Positions 16,833 through 26,862 of a DNA stretch of 64,000 bases are shown here, one piece after another (position 1 is the stretch's first letter; each line of letters starts with the position of its first letter). The DNA lies in NCBI RefSeq assembly GCF_000191885.1, contig NZ_AEWI01000005.1:62001-126000 (forward strand), in the 5' to 3' direction. The notes under the pieces are model-generated. The model ran no database searches. It was not told the DNA's origin and worked only from the letters and a program-made list of their open reading frames with translations. The DNA is from Anaerophaga thermohalophila DSM 12881. GTDB lineage: Bacteria > Bacteroidota > Bacteroidia > Bacteroidales > Marinilabiliaceae. The translations under genes were made by a program, and so were the position numbers.

Positions 16833-18438
16833 TTTTTGGTTCCTCCTTCTTTTGGGGTCCTACTTTGATTTGTTTAATCATAATCCTGACTTCGGCTATG
16901 AAAAGGCCGACAAAAGTCACCGAAAACAATATGAACGTTGTCATTACCGAGCCAACATCTATTTGAGTCACCGCTTTCATGGTTGGCATAAGGTCCTGTA
17001 TAACCCAGGGCTGACGACCTACTTCGGCAACGATCCAGCCGGCCTGAGAGGCAATGTAAGCCAGGGGAATGGTCCAAACCCCTGCCCATAGAAGCCATTT
17101 TTTATTGTGCAGTTGGTCCTTCATAACCAGATAGAGGAAAACTGCGAAAAGAAGCAGAAACAAAACGCCAAGAATTACCATGATATGAAAAGCATAAAAG
17201 GTCATGGAAATTGGAGGTACCATCCTGAATGCGTTTTTCTTCAATACTTCGGGATCTGGATCATAAAAATTTCCATACCCAAAATATTTAACATTGTTTT
17301 CGATAAAATCCGGATCCCTGAATTTGGCTTTCAGCTCTTCCGCTTCGGGGCTCTCCGGATTGGTCTTTTGAACTTCTTTTAAGGCAAGAAGCGCTTGTTG
17401 AGCTTCGTATCCGCGGTTTATTTTTTCCTCGTATGAGAGAATGCCCTGTTCCTCATTGCCCATGATGAGGTCTTTTATTCCGGCTACAAAATTGTCGGCA
17501 TCTCCATAGGCGAGCCATGAAAGCATTGAAGGAATTTCAATTTTAAAGAGAAAGTCGGCCTGACTGTCTGCATCAACATTTTTGTGGTTTTCTTTTCCGC
17601 TCAGGATGCCAAAGGCGACTAACGGGGCATTGGTTTGCCCTTCATAAAGAGCTTCCATCGCTGCCAGCTTCATCGGTTGGGATTTTACAATTTCTTTCGC
17701 AGAGCTGTCTCCCGTGCCGATAAGAACAATCGAACTGATAAGCCCGAAAACCGAGGCAATGACAATGCTTCGCTTGGCAAGCAGCAACTCCCGCTTTTTA
17801 ATCAGAAACCAGCTGCTGACCCCGATTACAAAAATGGAAGCCAGCACAAAACCTGATGTAGTGGTGTGCACAAATTTGTTAACGGCTGTCTCCGAAAGGA
17901 AAACATCCCAGAAATTGATCATCTCGTTGCGGGCAGTTTCGGGATTGAAGATGGTACCAACGGGGTTTTGCATCCATGCGTTGGCTACCAGTATCCAGAT
18001 AGCACTCAGACTTGCACCGACGGCTGTCAGCCATGTAGCTGTTAAATGGAACTTTTTACTTACTTTGTCCCATCCGAAAAACATGACCGCAATGAATGTG
18101 CTTTCCAGAAAGAAGGCCATAATGCCTTCAATGGCAAGCGGCGCTCCGAAAATATCTCCAACAAACCAGGAATAGTTACTCCAGTTCGTACCAAATTCAA
18201 ATTCCAGAATAATACCCGTTGCAACGCCGATGGCAAAGTTAATTCCGAAAAGTTTCATCCAGAACTTAGTGATCCTTTTCCATTCCGGATCACCTGTTTT
18301 TACATACATGGTCTCCATGTAGGCCATGATATAGGAAAGCCCCAGTGTCAAAGGAACAAATATCCAGTGAAACATGGCGGTGAGGGCAAATTGCCCCCGC
18401 GACCAGTTGACCAGGGTGAAGTCAATGTTCTCAAGCAT
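16825..18438 (-). CDS. cydA: Cytochrome bd ubiquinol oxidase subunit I
   Basis: CydA carries haems b558, b595 and d and the quinol site. The 537-residue protein keeps the N-terminal haem-ligand region ALTAMFHWIFVPLTLG, the b558 histidine in NKFVHTTTSGF, the partner methionine in FHIMVILG and the GRQPW signature. The long sequence between about residues 265 and 395, including GDSSAKEIVKSQP, fits a long Q-loop type enzyme. It is transcribed after the DUF4492-type gene and before cydB. Confidence 0.95.
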   Translation of the reverse strand: MLENIDFTLVNWSRGQFALTAMFHWIFVPLTLGLSYIMAYMETMYVKTGDPEWKRITKFWMKLFGINFAIGVATGIILEFEFGTNWSNYSWFVGDIFGAPLAIEGIMAFFLESTFIAVMFFGWDKVSKKFHLTATWLTAVGASLSAIWILVANAWMQNPVGTIFNPETARNEMINFWDVFLSETAVNKFVHTTTSGFVLASIFVIGVSSWFLIKKRELLLAKRSIVIASVFGLISSIVLIGTGDSSAKEIVKSQPMKLAAMEALYEGQTNAPLVAFGILSGKENHKNVDADSQADFLFKIEIPSMLSWLAYGDADNFVAGIKDLIMGNEEQGILSYEEKINRGYEAQQALLALKEVQKTNPESPEAEELKAKFRDPDFIENNVKYFGYGNFYDPDPEVLKKNAFRMVPPISMTFYAFHIMVILGVLFLLLFAVFLYLVMKDQLHNKKWLLWAGVWTIPLAYIASQAGWIVAEVGRQPWVIQDLMPTMKAVTQIDVGSVMTTFILFSVTFVGLFIAEVRIMIKQIKVGPQKKEEPKNV

Positions 18439-18469
18439 TGTATCAGAGGTTTAATCGTTATTACTTATC

Positions 18470-18682
18470 TTATGATTTGGTTATGCTTTCGATAACATGA
18501 TTTGCCCGTTCTTCATCCGTCTTGTAATTGGTTTGTAGCTGATTAGGGAAAAAGAAAAGGCGTAATACCACAAACATAATGAAGAGCTTGATGAGTATTA
18601 TGATCCAAAGCGCTCTTCCCCAGTCCGGTAGCTCCCTGAAGCCGGTTGCATAAAAGTCGACTATTTTCTTGACACGTTCCAT
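18470..18682 (-). CDS. DUF4492-type small membrane protein, cyd operon
   Basis: A 70-residue protein with one central hydrophobic helix (about residues 23-46, ALWIIILIKLFIMFVVLRLF) flanked by charged ends. It resembles the DUF4492 family, which is commonly found upstream of cydAB in Bacteroidota. It ends 31 bp before cydA. A role in assembly or stability of cytochrome bd is a reasonable inference from context; the biochemical function is not established here. Confidence 0.75.
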   Translation of the reverse strand: MERVKKIVDFYATGFRELPDWGRALWIIILIKLFIMFVVLRLFFFPNQLQTNYKTDEERANHVIESITKS

Positions 18683-19204
18683 GTTTGAGTTTTCAAGATA
18701 GCAAAAAATAATAGAAATTACATCCCGGGTTGTTTTTTTTAAATAGAATCCGAAAGGGATACAACGATTCTTTTGATAATTTTTTGCGGATTTTGGATGT
18801 TGCTAAAATAATAAATAATTAAGAACCCTAATACCTAAATAGAGGAATTATTCATGGTCAAATTCTCAGGTGGACCGGTTTAGTCAGTAGTCAATAGTTA
18901 GTAGTTGAGTGCAGTATAAAAGGCATATTTTTGTCAAAATCCAGGCGTTTTAAATTTTTGTACCGAAGTTAACTTATTGTTAATGAGGATGCAAAAATTT
19001 AAAACAACAACGAGTTTGGCAACAAAGATGCTTTTTAGACCGGGCTCAGTAGTTTATACCTAATTTCTTACAAAGAAAAGCCGGGCGGATCGATACGGTT
19101 TACGAATGTATCGCTTTACTTAGAGTGAACCCCGATTTAGAAATGTTGGCTTTAATGGCAGACACTAATTAAAGTAGTTAATTGTAAGAATTGTTGCTTC
19201 GAAA
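18683..19204. other. Divergent intergenic region between cyd operon and gltB
   Basis: Contains no credible ORF. It holds fragments of a TAGTCAGTAGT heptamer-like tract (18885-18906), one type A MITE (18907-19048) and unique sequence up to the gltB promoter. Confidence 0.6.
18907..19048 (+). mobile_element. MITE-like element, type A (142 bp)
   Basis: Full-length type A copy from GAGTGCAGTATAAAAGGCAT to TTTTTAGACCGGGCTCA. A perfect 6-bp duplication GTAGTT flanks it at 18901-18906 and 19049-19054. Confidence 0.87.
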
Positions 19205-19236
19205 TTTGATAAATGTAATCAAAATAGCTATTTTTG
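19205..19236 (+). promoter_or_regulatory. Promoter of gltBD
   Basis: TTTG (19205-19208), a 20-bp spacer and TATTTTTG (19229-19236) match the Bacteroidota housekeeping promoter closely. Transcription would start near 19243, about 100 bp before gltB. Confidence 0.75.
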
Positions 19237-19339
19237 CTTTCGAATATTAATTTTTTCCACTTAAAATGTGATAGTGTAAAACAGGATGCTTCAAAATACG
19301 AAGTTATCCTATTGTTTATCTCCATTAAAATAATTTAGT

Positions 19340-22300
19340 ATGCAGCAACGTTTTCCGAAAGTTCAGGGGCTGTACGATCCGGTCAATGAACATGACAATT
19401 GTGGAATTGGATTTGTGGCGCACATCAAAGGAAAACCGTCTAACGACATCGTCAGGAAAGGCCTGGAGGTACTTGTGAATATGACACATCGTGGTGCCGA
19501 AAGTGCCGATAATAAATCGGGTGACGGTGCGGGTATTCTTATGCAGGTTCCGCATGATTATTTCAGAACACTGGATTTCGATTTGCCGGCAGCGGGAAGT
19601 TACGGTACCGGGTTGGTCTTTTTGCCTTCTGATGCCAATTCTGCCAGAGCCTGCCTGGAAATTCTGAATCAGAATATTATTGAAGAGGGTCTTGAGCTTA
19701 TTGGTTACCGGGATGTTCCTGTGGATTCGGATGCTATAGGAGAGATTGCCAAAAGCAGTGAGCCTGTCATCAAACAGGTTTTTGTGACCGGTAATTTCAG
19801 TGAACAGGATGCACTTGAAAGGAAATTGTATCTGCTTCGGAAGGTTACTGAAAATGCAATTCGCAAGTCTGATATTAAGGGGAAGAATTGTTTTTACATT
19901 GTGAGTTTGTCTTCCAAAGTATTTATTTATAAGGGAATGCTTACGCCTGCTCAACTGAGTGAATATTTTACGGATTTACAGGATTCGCGCATGATGAGCG
20001 CGATTGCTCTGGTTCACTCCAGGTTCAGCACCAATACGTTTCCCACCTGGGATTTGGCACAACCCTTTCGTATTTTGGCCCACAACGGTGAAATCAATAC
20101 CATTAAAGGGAACCGCATGTGGATGCAGGCCAGGGAGGGCTTGCTTGAGTCGGATATGTTCGGGGAAGACCTTAAAAAATTGTTTCCGGTCATTGAAGAA
20201 GGGAAAAGTGATTCGGCATCGCTTGATAATGTCCTTGAGTTCCTGTTTCTTGCCGGGCGCTCTCTGCCACATGCGCTTACTATGCTGATTCCTGAATCAT
20301 GGAACGATAAGAACCCCATCCCTCCCAGCCTGAAGGCTTATTACGAGTATCACAGTACCATTATGGAACCATGGGACGGACCGGCTTCTGTTGTCTTTTC
20401 CGACGGCAGGTATATTGGCGGGACACTGGACCGGAACGGACTTCGCCCCTCACGTTATGTAATTACCGATGACGACCTTATCGTGATGGGGTCGGAAGTG
20501 GGCGTACAAACTTTTCCGGCCGGAAAAATTGTAGCCAAAGGGCGATTAAAACCGGGGAAACTGTTACTTGTAGATACTCAGTTGGGCATCATAATTCCGG
20601 ATGAGGAGATCAAAGCCCAGCTATCCCGTCGACATCCTTACCAGAACTGGCTGAATGAAAACCGTATCAGTCTGAAGGATATTGAAGTCCGGCAACGCGT
20701 ACCCTCGCAGTTGGGCGACAAGTATGACATGTATCTGAAGGCCTTCGGATACAATAAGGAGGAGTTAAGTATGATTATTACGCCCATGGCCAGGAACGGC
20801 GTCGAACCAGTGGGATCAATGGGGAATGATACACCTATGTCCATTTTTTCGGACAAGCCGCAACGTCTTTTTAGTTATTTCAGGCAGCAATTTGCACAGG
20901 TGACAAATCCCCCCATAGATTCTATCCGGGAAGGACTTGTAATGGCACTCACCAATTATATTGGCTCTGTGTCTAAAAATCTGCTAATGGAAAGTCCTGA
21001 ACATTGCAGGTCTGTTAAATTTACAAGTCCGCTGATTACCAATACCGACCTGGGCAAAATAAAGGATTATCGCCGCGAAGAATTCACTCATGTCACCATT
21101 CCTATGCTTTTCCGTGCCTCTGAAGGCGGAAAGGGGCTTGAGAAAGCAGTGGAAAATATATGCATACGGGCCGGGAAAGCAGTGGATGACGGGAATAATT
21201 ATATTATTCTGAGCGACAGGGGAGTGAGTATTGAGAATGCCGCTATTCCTTCGTTACTTGCTACCGCGGCAGTTCATCATCATCTGATAAAGGCCAAAAA
21301 GAGGATGCAGGTGGGATTGATTATTGAAACGGGGGAGGCTCGTGAAGTGATGCATTTTGCATTGTTGCTGGGCTATGGAGCCAGTGTCATCAATCCCTAC
21401 GTATGCTTTGCAGCCATTAACGACTTAGTAAAGCAGGGGAAAATTGAAGGTTCTTACAGTGAAGCAAGGGAGAGATACATTAAGGCTGTCGACAAAGGTA
21501 TACTGAAAGTGATGTCGAAAATGGGCATTTCGACCCTGCGCAGCTATCATGGAGCTCAGATTTTTGAAGCAATCGGGATTTCACAGGAAGTAATCGACAA
21601 ATATTTTACCGGAACGACATCCCGGATCGGTGGGGTCGGGTTTGAGGAAATTGCTAAAGAGGCACTTGAATTCCATCAGAAGGCTTTCGATGAGTTATTG
21701 CCAAAAGGCCCGTATGAAAGTGCCGGGGCCTATGCTTACAGAAAATACGGAGAGAAACATGCCTGGAATCCGGAATCTATCGGGTTACTCCAATGGGCAA
21801 CCTCCAGAAACGATTACGATAAATATAAGCAGTATTCACGTCAGATTGAGGAGGATAATAGAAAACCGCTGTTTTTACGTGGCTTTTTAAAATTTAAAAA
21901 CGGTACACCTATAAATATTGAGGAGGTAGAACCTGTTGAGTCTGTCATGAAAAGATTTGTGACGGGCGCAATGAGTTACGGCTCTATTTCCAAAGAGGCG
22001 CATGAAGCCCTCGCTATGGCGATGAATGAAATCGGAGGAAGAAGTAATACCGGCGAAGGAGGAGAAGATGCTAAACGGTTTAGTACCACGGCCAGAAGCG
22101 CCATAAAACAGGTGGCCAGCGGCCGGTTTGGGGTTACCAATAATTACCTTGTCAATGCCGATGAGTTGCAAATAAAAATTGCTCAGGGAGCAAAGCCTGG
22201 AGAAGGCGGTCAGTTACCCGGATATAAAGTGGATAAAGTAATTGCCAAACTGAGACATTCCACCCCCGGCATTACCCTTATTTCACCTCCTCCGCATCAT

Positions 22301-23860
22301 GATATCTACTCAATTGAGGATCTTGCCCAGTTGATATTTGATCTGAAGAATGCAAATCCAAGGGCCAAAATCAGCGTTAAGCTGGTCTCCGAAACAGGTG
22401 TAGGTACTGTTGCTGCCGGGGTGGCTAAAGCGCATGCCGATCTTATAGTGATCAGCGGGACCGAAGGAGGTACCGGTGCAAGTCCCACCAGCTCTATCAA
22501 GCATGCCGGATTACCTGTTGAACTGGGACTGGCCGAAACACAGCAAACGCTGGTGCTCAACAATCTCAGAGGACGCGTGAAATTGCAGACCGACGGGCAG
22601 TTAAAGACCGGCCATGATGTCGTAAAAATGGCTCTTCTTGGGGCCGAAGAGTACGGTTTTGCTACCTCCAGCCTTATTGTATTGGGCTGCGTCATGATGC
22701 GCAAATGCCATTTGAATACCTGTCCGGCAGGAATTGCCACGCAGGATGAGGTTTTGAGGAAGCGGTTTATCGGCAAGTACAAAAATCTTATCAACTTCTT
22801 TACCTTCATTGCGATGGAGGTGAGAGAAATACTTGCCCAAATGGGATATCGATCGCTTGATGAAATTATTGGCCGGAGTGATCTTCTTGAAAGAGACCCT
22901 GACGTGAAAAACTGGAAGACCGGAGGATTGGATTTATCCGGATTGTTGCACTTCCCGGAAGAAGGTCATAAATACCCGCTGCGTAATACCATGGAGCAGG
23001 ATCATAAAATTGATGATGTGCTTGACAGGAAGCTTATTGAAGAAGCTCATCCTGCTCTTCAAAGCGGATCGCGTGTCTGGATGGCATATCCGGTAAACAA
23101 TACCGACAGAGCCGTCGGAGCCATGTTATCCGGTGAAGTCTCGAGAATATATGGTGAAGAAGGGCTTCCAAAAAATACGATTAATTGTTCGTTCTCTGGT
23201 TCTGCAGGACAGAGTTTTGGTGCTTTTCTTGTCAACGGGGTTAGTTTTCGTCTTGAGGGAGAGGCTAACGATTATCTTGGGAAGGGACTTTCCGGCGGGA
23301 AAATAATTGTTGTGCCCCCAACGGGTCATAAGTTTAAACCTGAGGAGAACATTATAATAGGTAATACAGTTCTTTATGGTGCAACCAGTGGTCATTTGTA
23401 TGTCCACGGTATAGCCGGTGAGCGCTTTGCGGTAAGGAATTCGGGTGCAAATGCCGTAGTTGAAGGAACCGGAGACCATTGCTGCGAATACATGACCGGA
23501 GGACGTGTTGTAGTGATCGGGCCGACAGGACGGAATTTTGCTGCAGGAATGAGCGGGGGAATAGCCTATGTGCTGGATGAAACAGGAAATTTTGACTTTT
23601 TCTGTAACAAAGGATTGGTTGATCTGTTGCCCGTCCAGGACTATGAGGATGTTCAGGAACTCCAGTTTCTTCTTCATAAGCATCTGTTGCACACCAATAG
23701 TGCTAAAGCCAGGGAGGTACTTGTCAATTGGGATAAATATCTGCCACGGTTTGTAAAAGTAATTCCGTTTGAATACAAGAAAGTACTTGAGCAGCAGAAG
23801 GTTGAAGAATTGGAGAAAAAGTTGCGTGAGACGGAAGATGCTCCGCATCTGAGAGAGTAA
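19340..23860 (+). CDS. gltB: Glutamate synthase, large subunit
   Basis: GltB makes glutamate from 2-oxoglutarate and glutamine-derived ammonia. The 1506-residue protein has an N-terminal class-II amidotransferase domain whose nucleophile would be Cys21 (HDNCGIGFV) after removal of a 20-residue propeptide. A central domain follows, then the FMN-binding domain with the 3Fe-4S cysteines in GCVMMRKCHLNTCPAG, and a C-terminal glycine-rich GXGXG helix domain. It is followed by gltD after 54 bp and is preceded by a strong promoter. Confidence 0.96.
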   Translation: MQQRFPKVQGLYDPVNEHDNCGIGFVAHIKGKPSNDIVRKGLEVLVNMTHRGAESADNKSGDGAGILMQVPHDYFRTLDFDLPAAGSYGTGLVFLPSDANSARACLEILNQNIIEEGLELIGYRDVPVDSDAIGEIAKSSEPVIKQVFVTGNFSEQDALERKLYLLRKVTENAIRKSDIKGKNCFYIVSLSSKVFIYKGMLTPAQLSEYFTDLQDSRMMSAIALVHSRFSTNTFPTWDLAQPFRILAHNGEINTIKGNRMWMQAREGLLESDMFGEDLKKLFPVIEEGKSDSASLDNVLEFLFLAGRSLPHALTMLIPESWNDKNPIPPSLKAYYEYHSTIMEPWDGPASVVFSDGRYIGGTLDRNGLRPSRYVITDDDLIVMGSEVGVQTFPAGKIVAKGRLKPGKLLLVDTQLGIIIPDEEIKAQLSRRHPYQNWLNENRISLKDIEVRQRVPSQLGDKYDMYLKAFGYNKEELSMIITPMARNGVEPVGSMGNDTPMSIFSDKPQRLFSYFRQQFAQVTNPPIDSIREGLVMALTNYIGSVSKNLLMESPEHCRSVKFTSPLITNTDLGKIKDYRREEFTHVTIPMLFRASEGGKGLEKAVENICIRAGKAVDDGNNYIILSDRGVSIENAAIPSLLATAAVHHHLIKAKKRMQVGLIIETGEAREVMHFALLLGYGASVINPYVCFAAINDLVKQGKIEGSYSEARERYIKAVDKGILKVMSKMGISTLRSYHGAQIFEAIGISQEVIDKYFTGTTSRIGGVGFEEIAKEALEFHQKAFDELLPKGPYESAGAYAYRKYGEKHAWNPESIGLLQWATSRNDYDKYKQYSRQIEEDNRKPLFLRGFLKFKNGTPINIEEVEPVESVMKRFVTGAMSYGSISKEAHEALAMAMNEIGGRSNTGEGGEDAKRFSTTARSAIKQVASGRFGVTNNYLVNADELQIKIAQGAKPGEGGQLPGYKVDKVIAKLRHSTPGITLISPPPHHDIYSIEDLAQLIFDLKNANPRAKISVKLVSETGVGTVAAGVAKAHADLIVISGTEGGTGASPTSSIKHAGLPVELGLAETQQTLVLNNLRGRVKLQTDGQLKTGHDVVKMALLGAEEYGFATSSLIVLGCVMMRKCHLNTCPAGIATQDEVLRKRFIGKYKNLINFFTFIAMEVREILAQMGYRSLDEIIGRSDLLERDPDVKNWKTGGLDLSGLLHFPEEGHKYPLRNTMEQDHKIDDVLDRKLIEEAHPALQSGSRVWMAYPVNNTDRAVGAMLSGEVSRIYGEEGLPKNTINCSFSGSAGQSFGAFLVNGVSFRLEGEANDYLGKGLSGGKIIVVPPTGHKFKPEENIIIGNTVLYGATSGHLYVHGIAGERFAVRNSGANAVVEGTGDHCCEYMTGGRVVVIGPTGRNFAAGMSGGIAYVLDETGNFDFFCNKGLVDLLPVQDYEDVQELQFLLHKHLLHTNSAKAREVLVNWDKYLPRFVKVIPFEYKKVLEQQKVEELEKKLRETEDAPHLRE

Positions 23861-23914
23861 ATCAAATGTTAATCCCGGCTTTTTTATTCAAAAGTCATAT
23901 AATGGTTATTAGCT

Positions 23915-25336
23915 ATGGGAGATCCAAGAGGATTCATAGAAGTTCAGAAAAAAACAAGTGGATATCGTCCTGTCAATGAGCGGGTTGATGATTATGGTGA
24001 AGTTGAGCAAACCCTGAATGATGAGGATCGCCGGTTACAGGCATCGCGGTGTATGGACTGCGGTATCCCCTTTTGCCATTGGGCATGCCCGGTAGGCAGT
24101 AAAATTCCGGAATGGCAGGATGCTCTTTACCGTAAGGATTACAAACTTGCCAGTGAAATATTACATTCTACAAACAGTTTTCCCGAATTTACGGGCCGTG
24201 TTTGCCCGGCACCCTGCGAAAAATCATGTGTGCTGGCTATTCACGATGAGGCGGTTACCATACGTGAAAATGAAGCTTCAACAGTTGAAAAGGCGTTTAA
24301 GCTTGGTTTAATTCAACCGCGCCCTCCGAAAAAGAGGACAGGTAAAAAGGTGGCTGTCATTGGTTCGGGGCCTTCAGGATTATCTGTTGCCGATCAGTTG
24401 AATCAGAGGGGGCATACTGTCACTGTTTTTGAGAAAGATGATGCTATTGGCGGACTTTTGCGGTATGGAATACCCGACTTTAAACTCAACAAAAAAGTTA
24501 TTGACAGAAGACTCAGAATTTTTGAAGCAGAAGGTATTGAATTCAGAGTTAATACCTGTGTTGGAAAAGATATAAGGGGAGCTGATATACTGAATGAATA
24601 CGACGCTGTGGTTTTGGCTATTGGTGCTATGCAGCCGCGGGACCTGCCTGTCGAGGGACGCGACCTGAAAGGCGTATACTTTGCCATGGATTACCTGAAA
24701 CAACAGAATAAGGTCAATCGAGGAGAGACTTTTTCTCCTGATGAACGGATTGATGCCCGTGGAAAGAAAGTTATGGTTATAGGAGGTGGCGATACCGGCA
24801 GCGATTGTGTCGGGACTGCCAACCGCCAGAAGGCTTCCAAAGTGACTCAGATTGAGATCATGCCCAAACCACCGGTTTCGCGGACGCCCGATAATCCTTG
24901 GCCCTATTGGCCAAATGTGATGAAGGTTTCCACCTCGCACGAAGAGGGCTGCGAACGTATGTGGAGCTTGTCGACACGCAGGTTTATCGGTGAAAACGGC
25001 CATCTGAAGGCCGTCGAAGTTGTTGAGGTAGATTGGATGCAGGACAATGGCAGATGGGTTATGCAGGAAAAAGAAGATACCCTTCGAACCATTGAGGTTG
25101 ACCTGGTATTTCTCTCAATGGGATTTGTTCATCCAATCCATAAAGGTCTGGTGGAAGAGCTGGAACTTGGGCTTGATAATCGCGGAAATGTTAAAATTAA
25201 CGGGGCGTTTGCTACTACGAAAGACTGCGTATTTGCGGCCGGCGATGCAGCCAATGGTGCCAGCCTTGTAGTAACGGCCATCTCGAAAGGCCGTGAGGCA
25301 GCTCTTCATGTCCATGAATATTTATCGACGAAGTAA
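23915..25336 (+). CDS. gltD: Glutamate synthase, small subunit
   Basis: GltD oxidises NADPH and passes electrons to GltB. The 473-residue protein has N-terminal 4Fe-4S cysteine clusters (CMDCGIPFCHWACPVG and CPAPCEKSC), an FAD-binding motif (VIGSGPSGLS) and an NADPH-binding motif (VIGGGDTGSD). Length and order are standard. A clear terminator follows at 25384. Confidence 0.96.
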   Translation: MGDPRGFIEVQKKTSGYRPVNERVDDYGEVEQTLNDEDRRLQASRCMDCGIPFCHWACPVGSKIPEWQDALYRKDYKLASEILHSTNSFPEFTGRVCPAPCEKSCVLAIHDEAVTIRENEASTVEKAFKLGLIQPRPPKKRTGKKVAVIGSGPSGLSVADQLNQRGHTVTVFEKDDAIGGLLRYGIPDFKLNKKVIDRRLRIFEAEGIEFRVNTCVGKDIRGADILNEYDAVVLAIGAMQPRDLPVEGRDLKGVYFAMDYLKQQNKVNRGETFSPDERIDARGKKVMVIGGGDTGSDCVGTANRQKASKVTQIEIMPKPPVSRTPDNPWPYWPNVMKVSTSHEEGCERMWSLSTRRFIGENGHLKAVEVVEVDWMQDNGRWVMQEKEDTLRTIEVDLVFLSMGFVHPIHKGLVEELELGLDNRGNVKINGAFATTKDCVFAAGDAANGASLVVTAISKGREAALHVHEYLSTK

Positions 25337-25383
25337 ATGATTTGTTAGGGGTTATTTGACTTTTTGGTTCCCCTATTTTGGAT

Positions 25384-25410
25384 GCCGGCTTCGAAAGAAG
25401 CCGGCTTTTT
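25384..25410 (+). terminator. Intrinsic terminator of gltBD
   Basis: A perfect 9-bp stem GCCGGCTTC/GAAGCCGGC with a GAAA tetraloop and five T. Confidence 0.9.
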
Positions 25411-25599
25411 GATGCCGATAATAAAAAAAAATGTATTTTGAATTCAATTGATTATTAACGTGTTAGTTCTCTTGATTCAGTGCTGCCCTGAATTTATCGA
25501 AATTTTTGGTACGTGTCTTTTTTTGCTGGATTGTCATATCTATAAGGTAAAATTGATGAAATGTTAATAATTTGATAACAGAGGGCTGTCATAAAAAAT

Positions 25600-26451
25600 A
25601 TGTCAGCCTCCGATTTTATAAACAGATTAGACGAAGAAAAGATGGAGCAACTCATTTCAAACAGGGCTGAAATTCATCCTGATGCAAAAATCGGGAATAA
25701 TGTTACTGTTGAAGCTTTTGCAAAAATAGATAAAGATGTTGTGATAGGCGACGGAACCTGGATAGGTTCAAATGCAATAATATATCCCGGAGCACGCATT
25801 GGCAGGGAATGTAAAATATATCCTGGTGCTGTGATATCGGCCGAGCCTCAGGACCTTAAATTCAATGGCGAGTATTCTACCGTAGAGATTGGTGATCGCA
25901 CTACTGTCCGGGAATACGTTACCATAAACAGGGGTACCGCTGCCAGGGGTGTAACCAGCGTTGGTAATGATACTTTACTGATGGCTTACACCCATTTGGG
26001 ACATGATGTGGAAGTAGGAAATCATTGCGTTGTTTCCAATAGTGTCCAGCTTGCAGGTGAGGTTGTCCTGGAAGACTGGGTAGTGATTGGAGGAATGAGT
26101 GCCGTTCACCAGTTTTGTCGGATAGGGGCTCATTCCATGGTTTCCGGTATGAGTGGTGTCCTTTCTGATGTAGCTCCTTTCACCAAAGTATTTGGCGTTC
26201 CTGTATACTACATTGGAATTAATGTTATTGGACTTCGGCGTCGTGGTTTTTCCAAAGAACAAATTGATAATATTCATGAAATATACCGTGCTATTTACCA
26301 GCAAGGCCGTAATTTTTCGCAAGCCATTGAATACGTGCAGGCTTATCTTGATCCTACCCCGGAAATGGGACAGATCATTTCTTTCATAAAAGCGTCGAAA
26401 AGAGGCATTGTTAAAAATGCTATAGGACAAACTGCTTCTGTGGAATCATAA
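25600..26451 (+). CDS. lpxA: UDP-N-acetylglucosamine acyltransferase, LpxA type
   Basis: A left-handed parallel beta-helix acyltransferase of the first step of lipid A synthesis. Hexapeptide repeats fill residues 20-200 (IHPDAKIG, IGDGTWIG, YPGARIG and others), and PQDLKFNGE, the histidine region MAYTHLGHD and GLRRRGF are characteristic of LpxA. Two starts are possible: ATG 25600, preceded by the A-rich ATAAAAAAT, or ATG 25642 (MEQLISNRAEIHP), where family similarity begins. No other lipid A genes adjoin it, and Bacteroidota often have another lpxA beside lpxC/fabZ, so this may be a second copy. Confidence 0.85.
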   Translation: MSASDFINRLDEEKMEQLISNRAEIHPDAKIGNNVTVEAFAKIDKDVVIGDGTWIGSNAIIYPGARIGRECKIYPGAVISAEPQDLKFNGEYSTVEIGDRTTVREYVTINRGTAARGVTSVGNDTLLMAYTHLGHDVEVGNHCVVSNSVQLAGEVVLEDWVVIGGMSAVHQFCRIGAHSMVSGMSGVLSDVAPFTKVFGVPVYYIGINVIGLRRRGFSKEQIDNIHEIYRAIYQQGRNFSQAIEYVQAYLDPTPEMGQIISFIKASKRGIVKNAIGQTASVES

Positions 26452-26719
26452 ACTGATACACGACCCAAATTCTTGCTAGCAAGCGGCAGGGCCGGGCGGA
26501 CCGAAATCACTCAACGATTTAAAAATGCCCAGCTGGTGCGGATTTCTTTGCAGAGCAAAGCGGCAAAGCCGAGCGTTAATCCGCGCCTCCTTAGGAGTGG
26601 ATTTCTAATCCACCGTTAACTTCCGATTATTTTCATCCGAATAAAATTTAATAATTAAGGTCGGATGGAACTCACATGTAAAAATTTATACATATTCTTA
26701 TTGTGGCAAACCTATCTAT
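26452..26719. repeat. Intergenic repeats after lpxA, including R3 copy D
   Basis: The first part (26460-26625) forms GC-rich hairpins (GCGGATT with AATCCGC; GTGGATTTCTAATCCAC) and looks like a dispersed extragenic palindrome. From 26632 an inverse R3 copy runs to the insertion point of the next element. No coding sequence is seen. Confidence 0.6.
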
Positions 26720-26862
26720 GAGTGCAGTCTAAAAAGCCTTTTGACCCCTAAATCCCCTAAAGGGGACTTTTTCAAACTGCTGATTTTTAGCAGTTCCCCT
26801 TTAGGGGTCAGGGGTAAAAATGGTAAAAATAAGCAGTTTGAAGGCTTTTTATACTACACTCA
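26720..26862 (+). mobile_element. MITE-like element, type B (143 bp)
   Basis: Ends GAGTGCAGTCTAAAAAGCC and GGCTTTTTATACTACACTCA form terminal inverted repeats shared with type A. The body is different and strongly self-complementary (CCCCTAAAGGGG; AACTGCT/AGCAGTT). No clear target duplication is visible at this copy, the only one of eleven lacking it. An ORF through it (26741-27004) is repeat-derived and not a gene. Confidence 0.8.
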
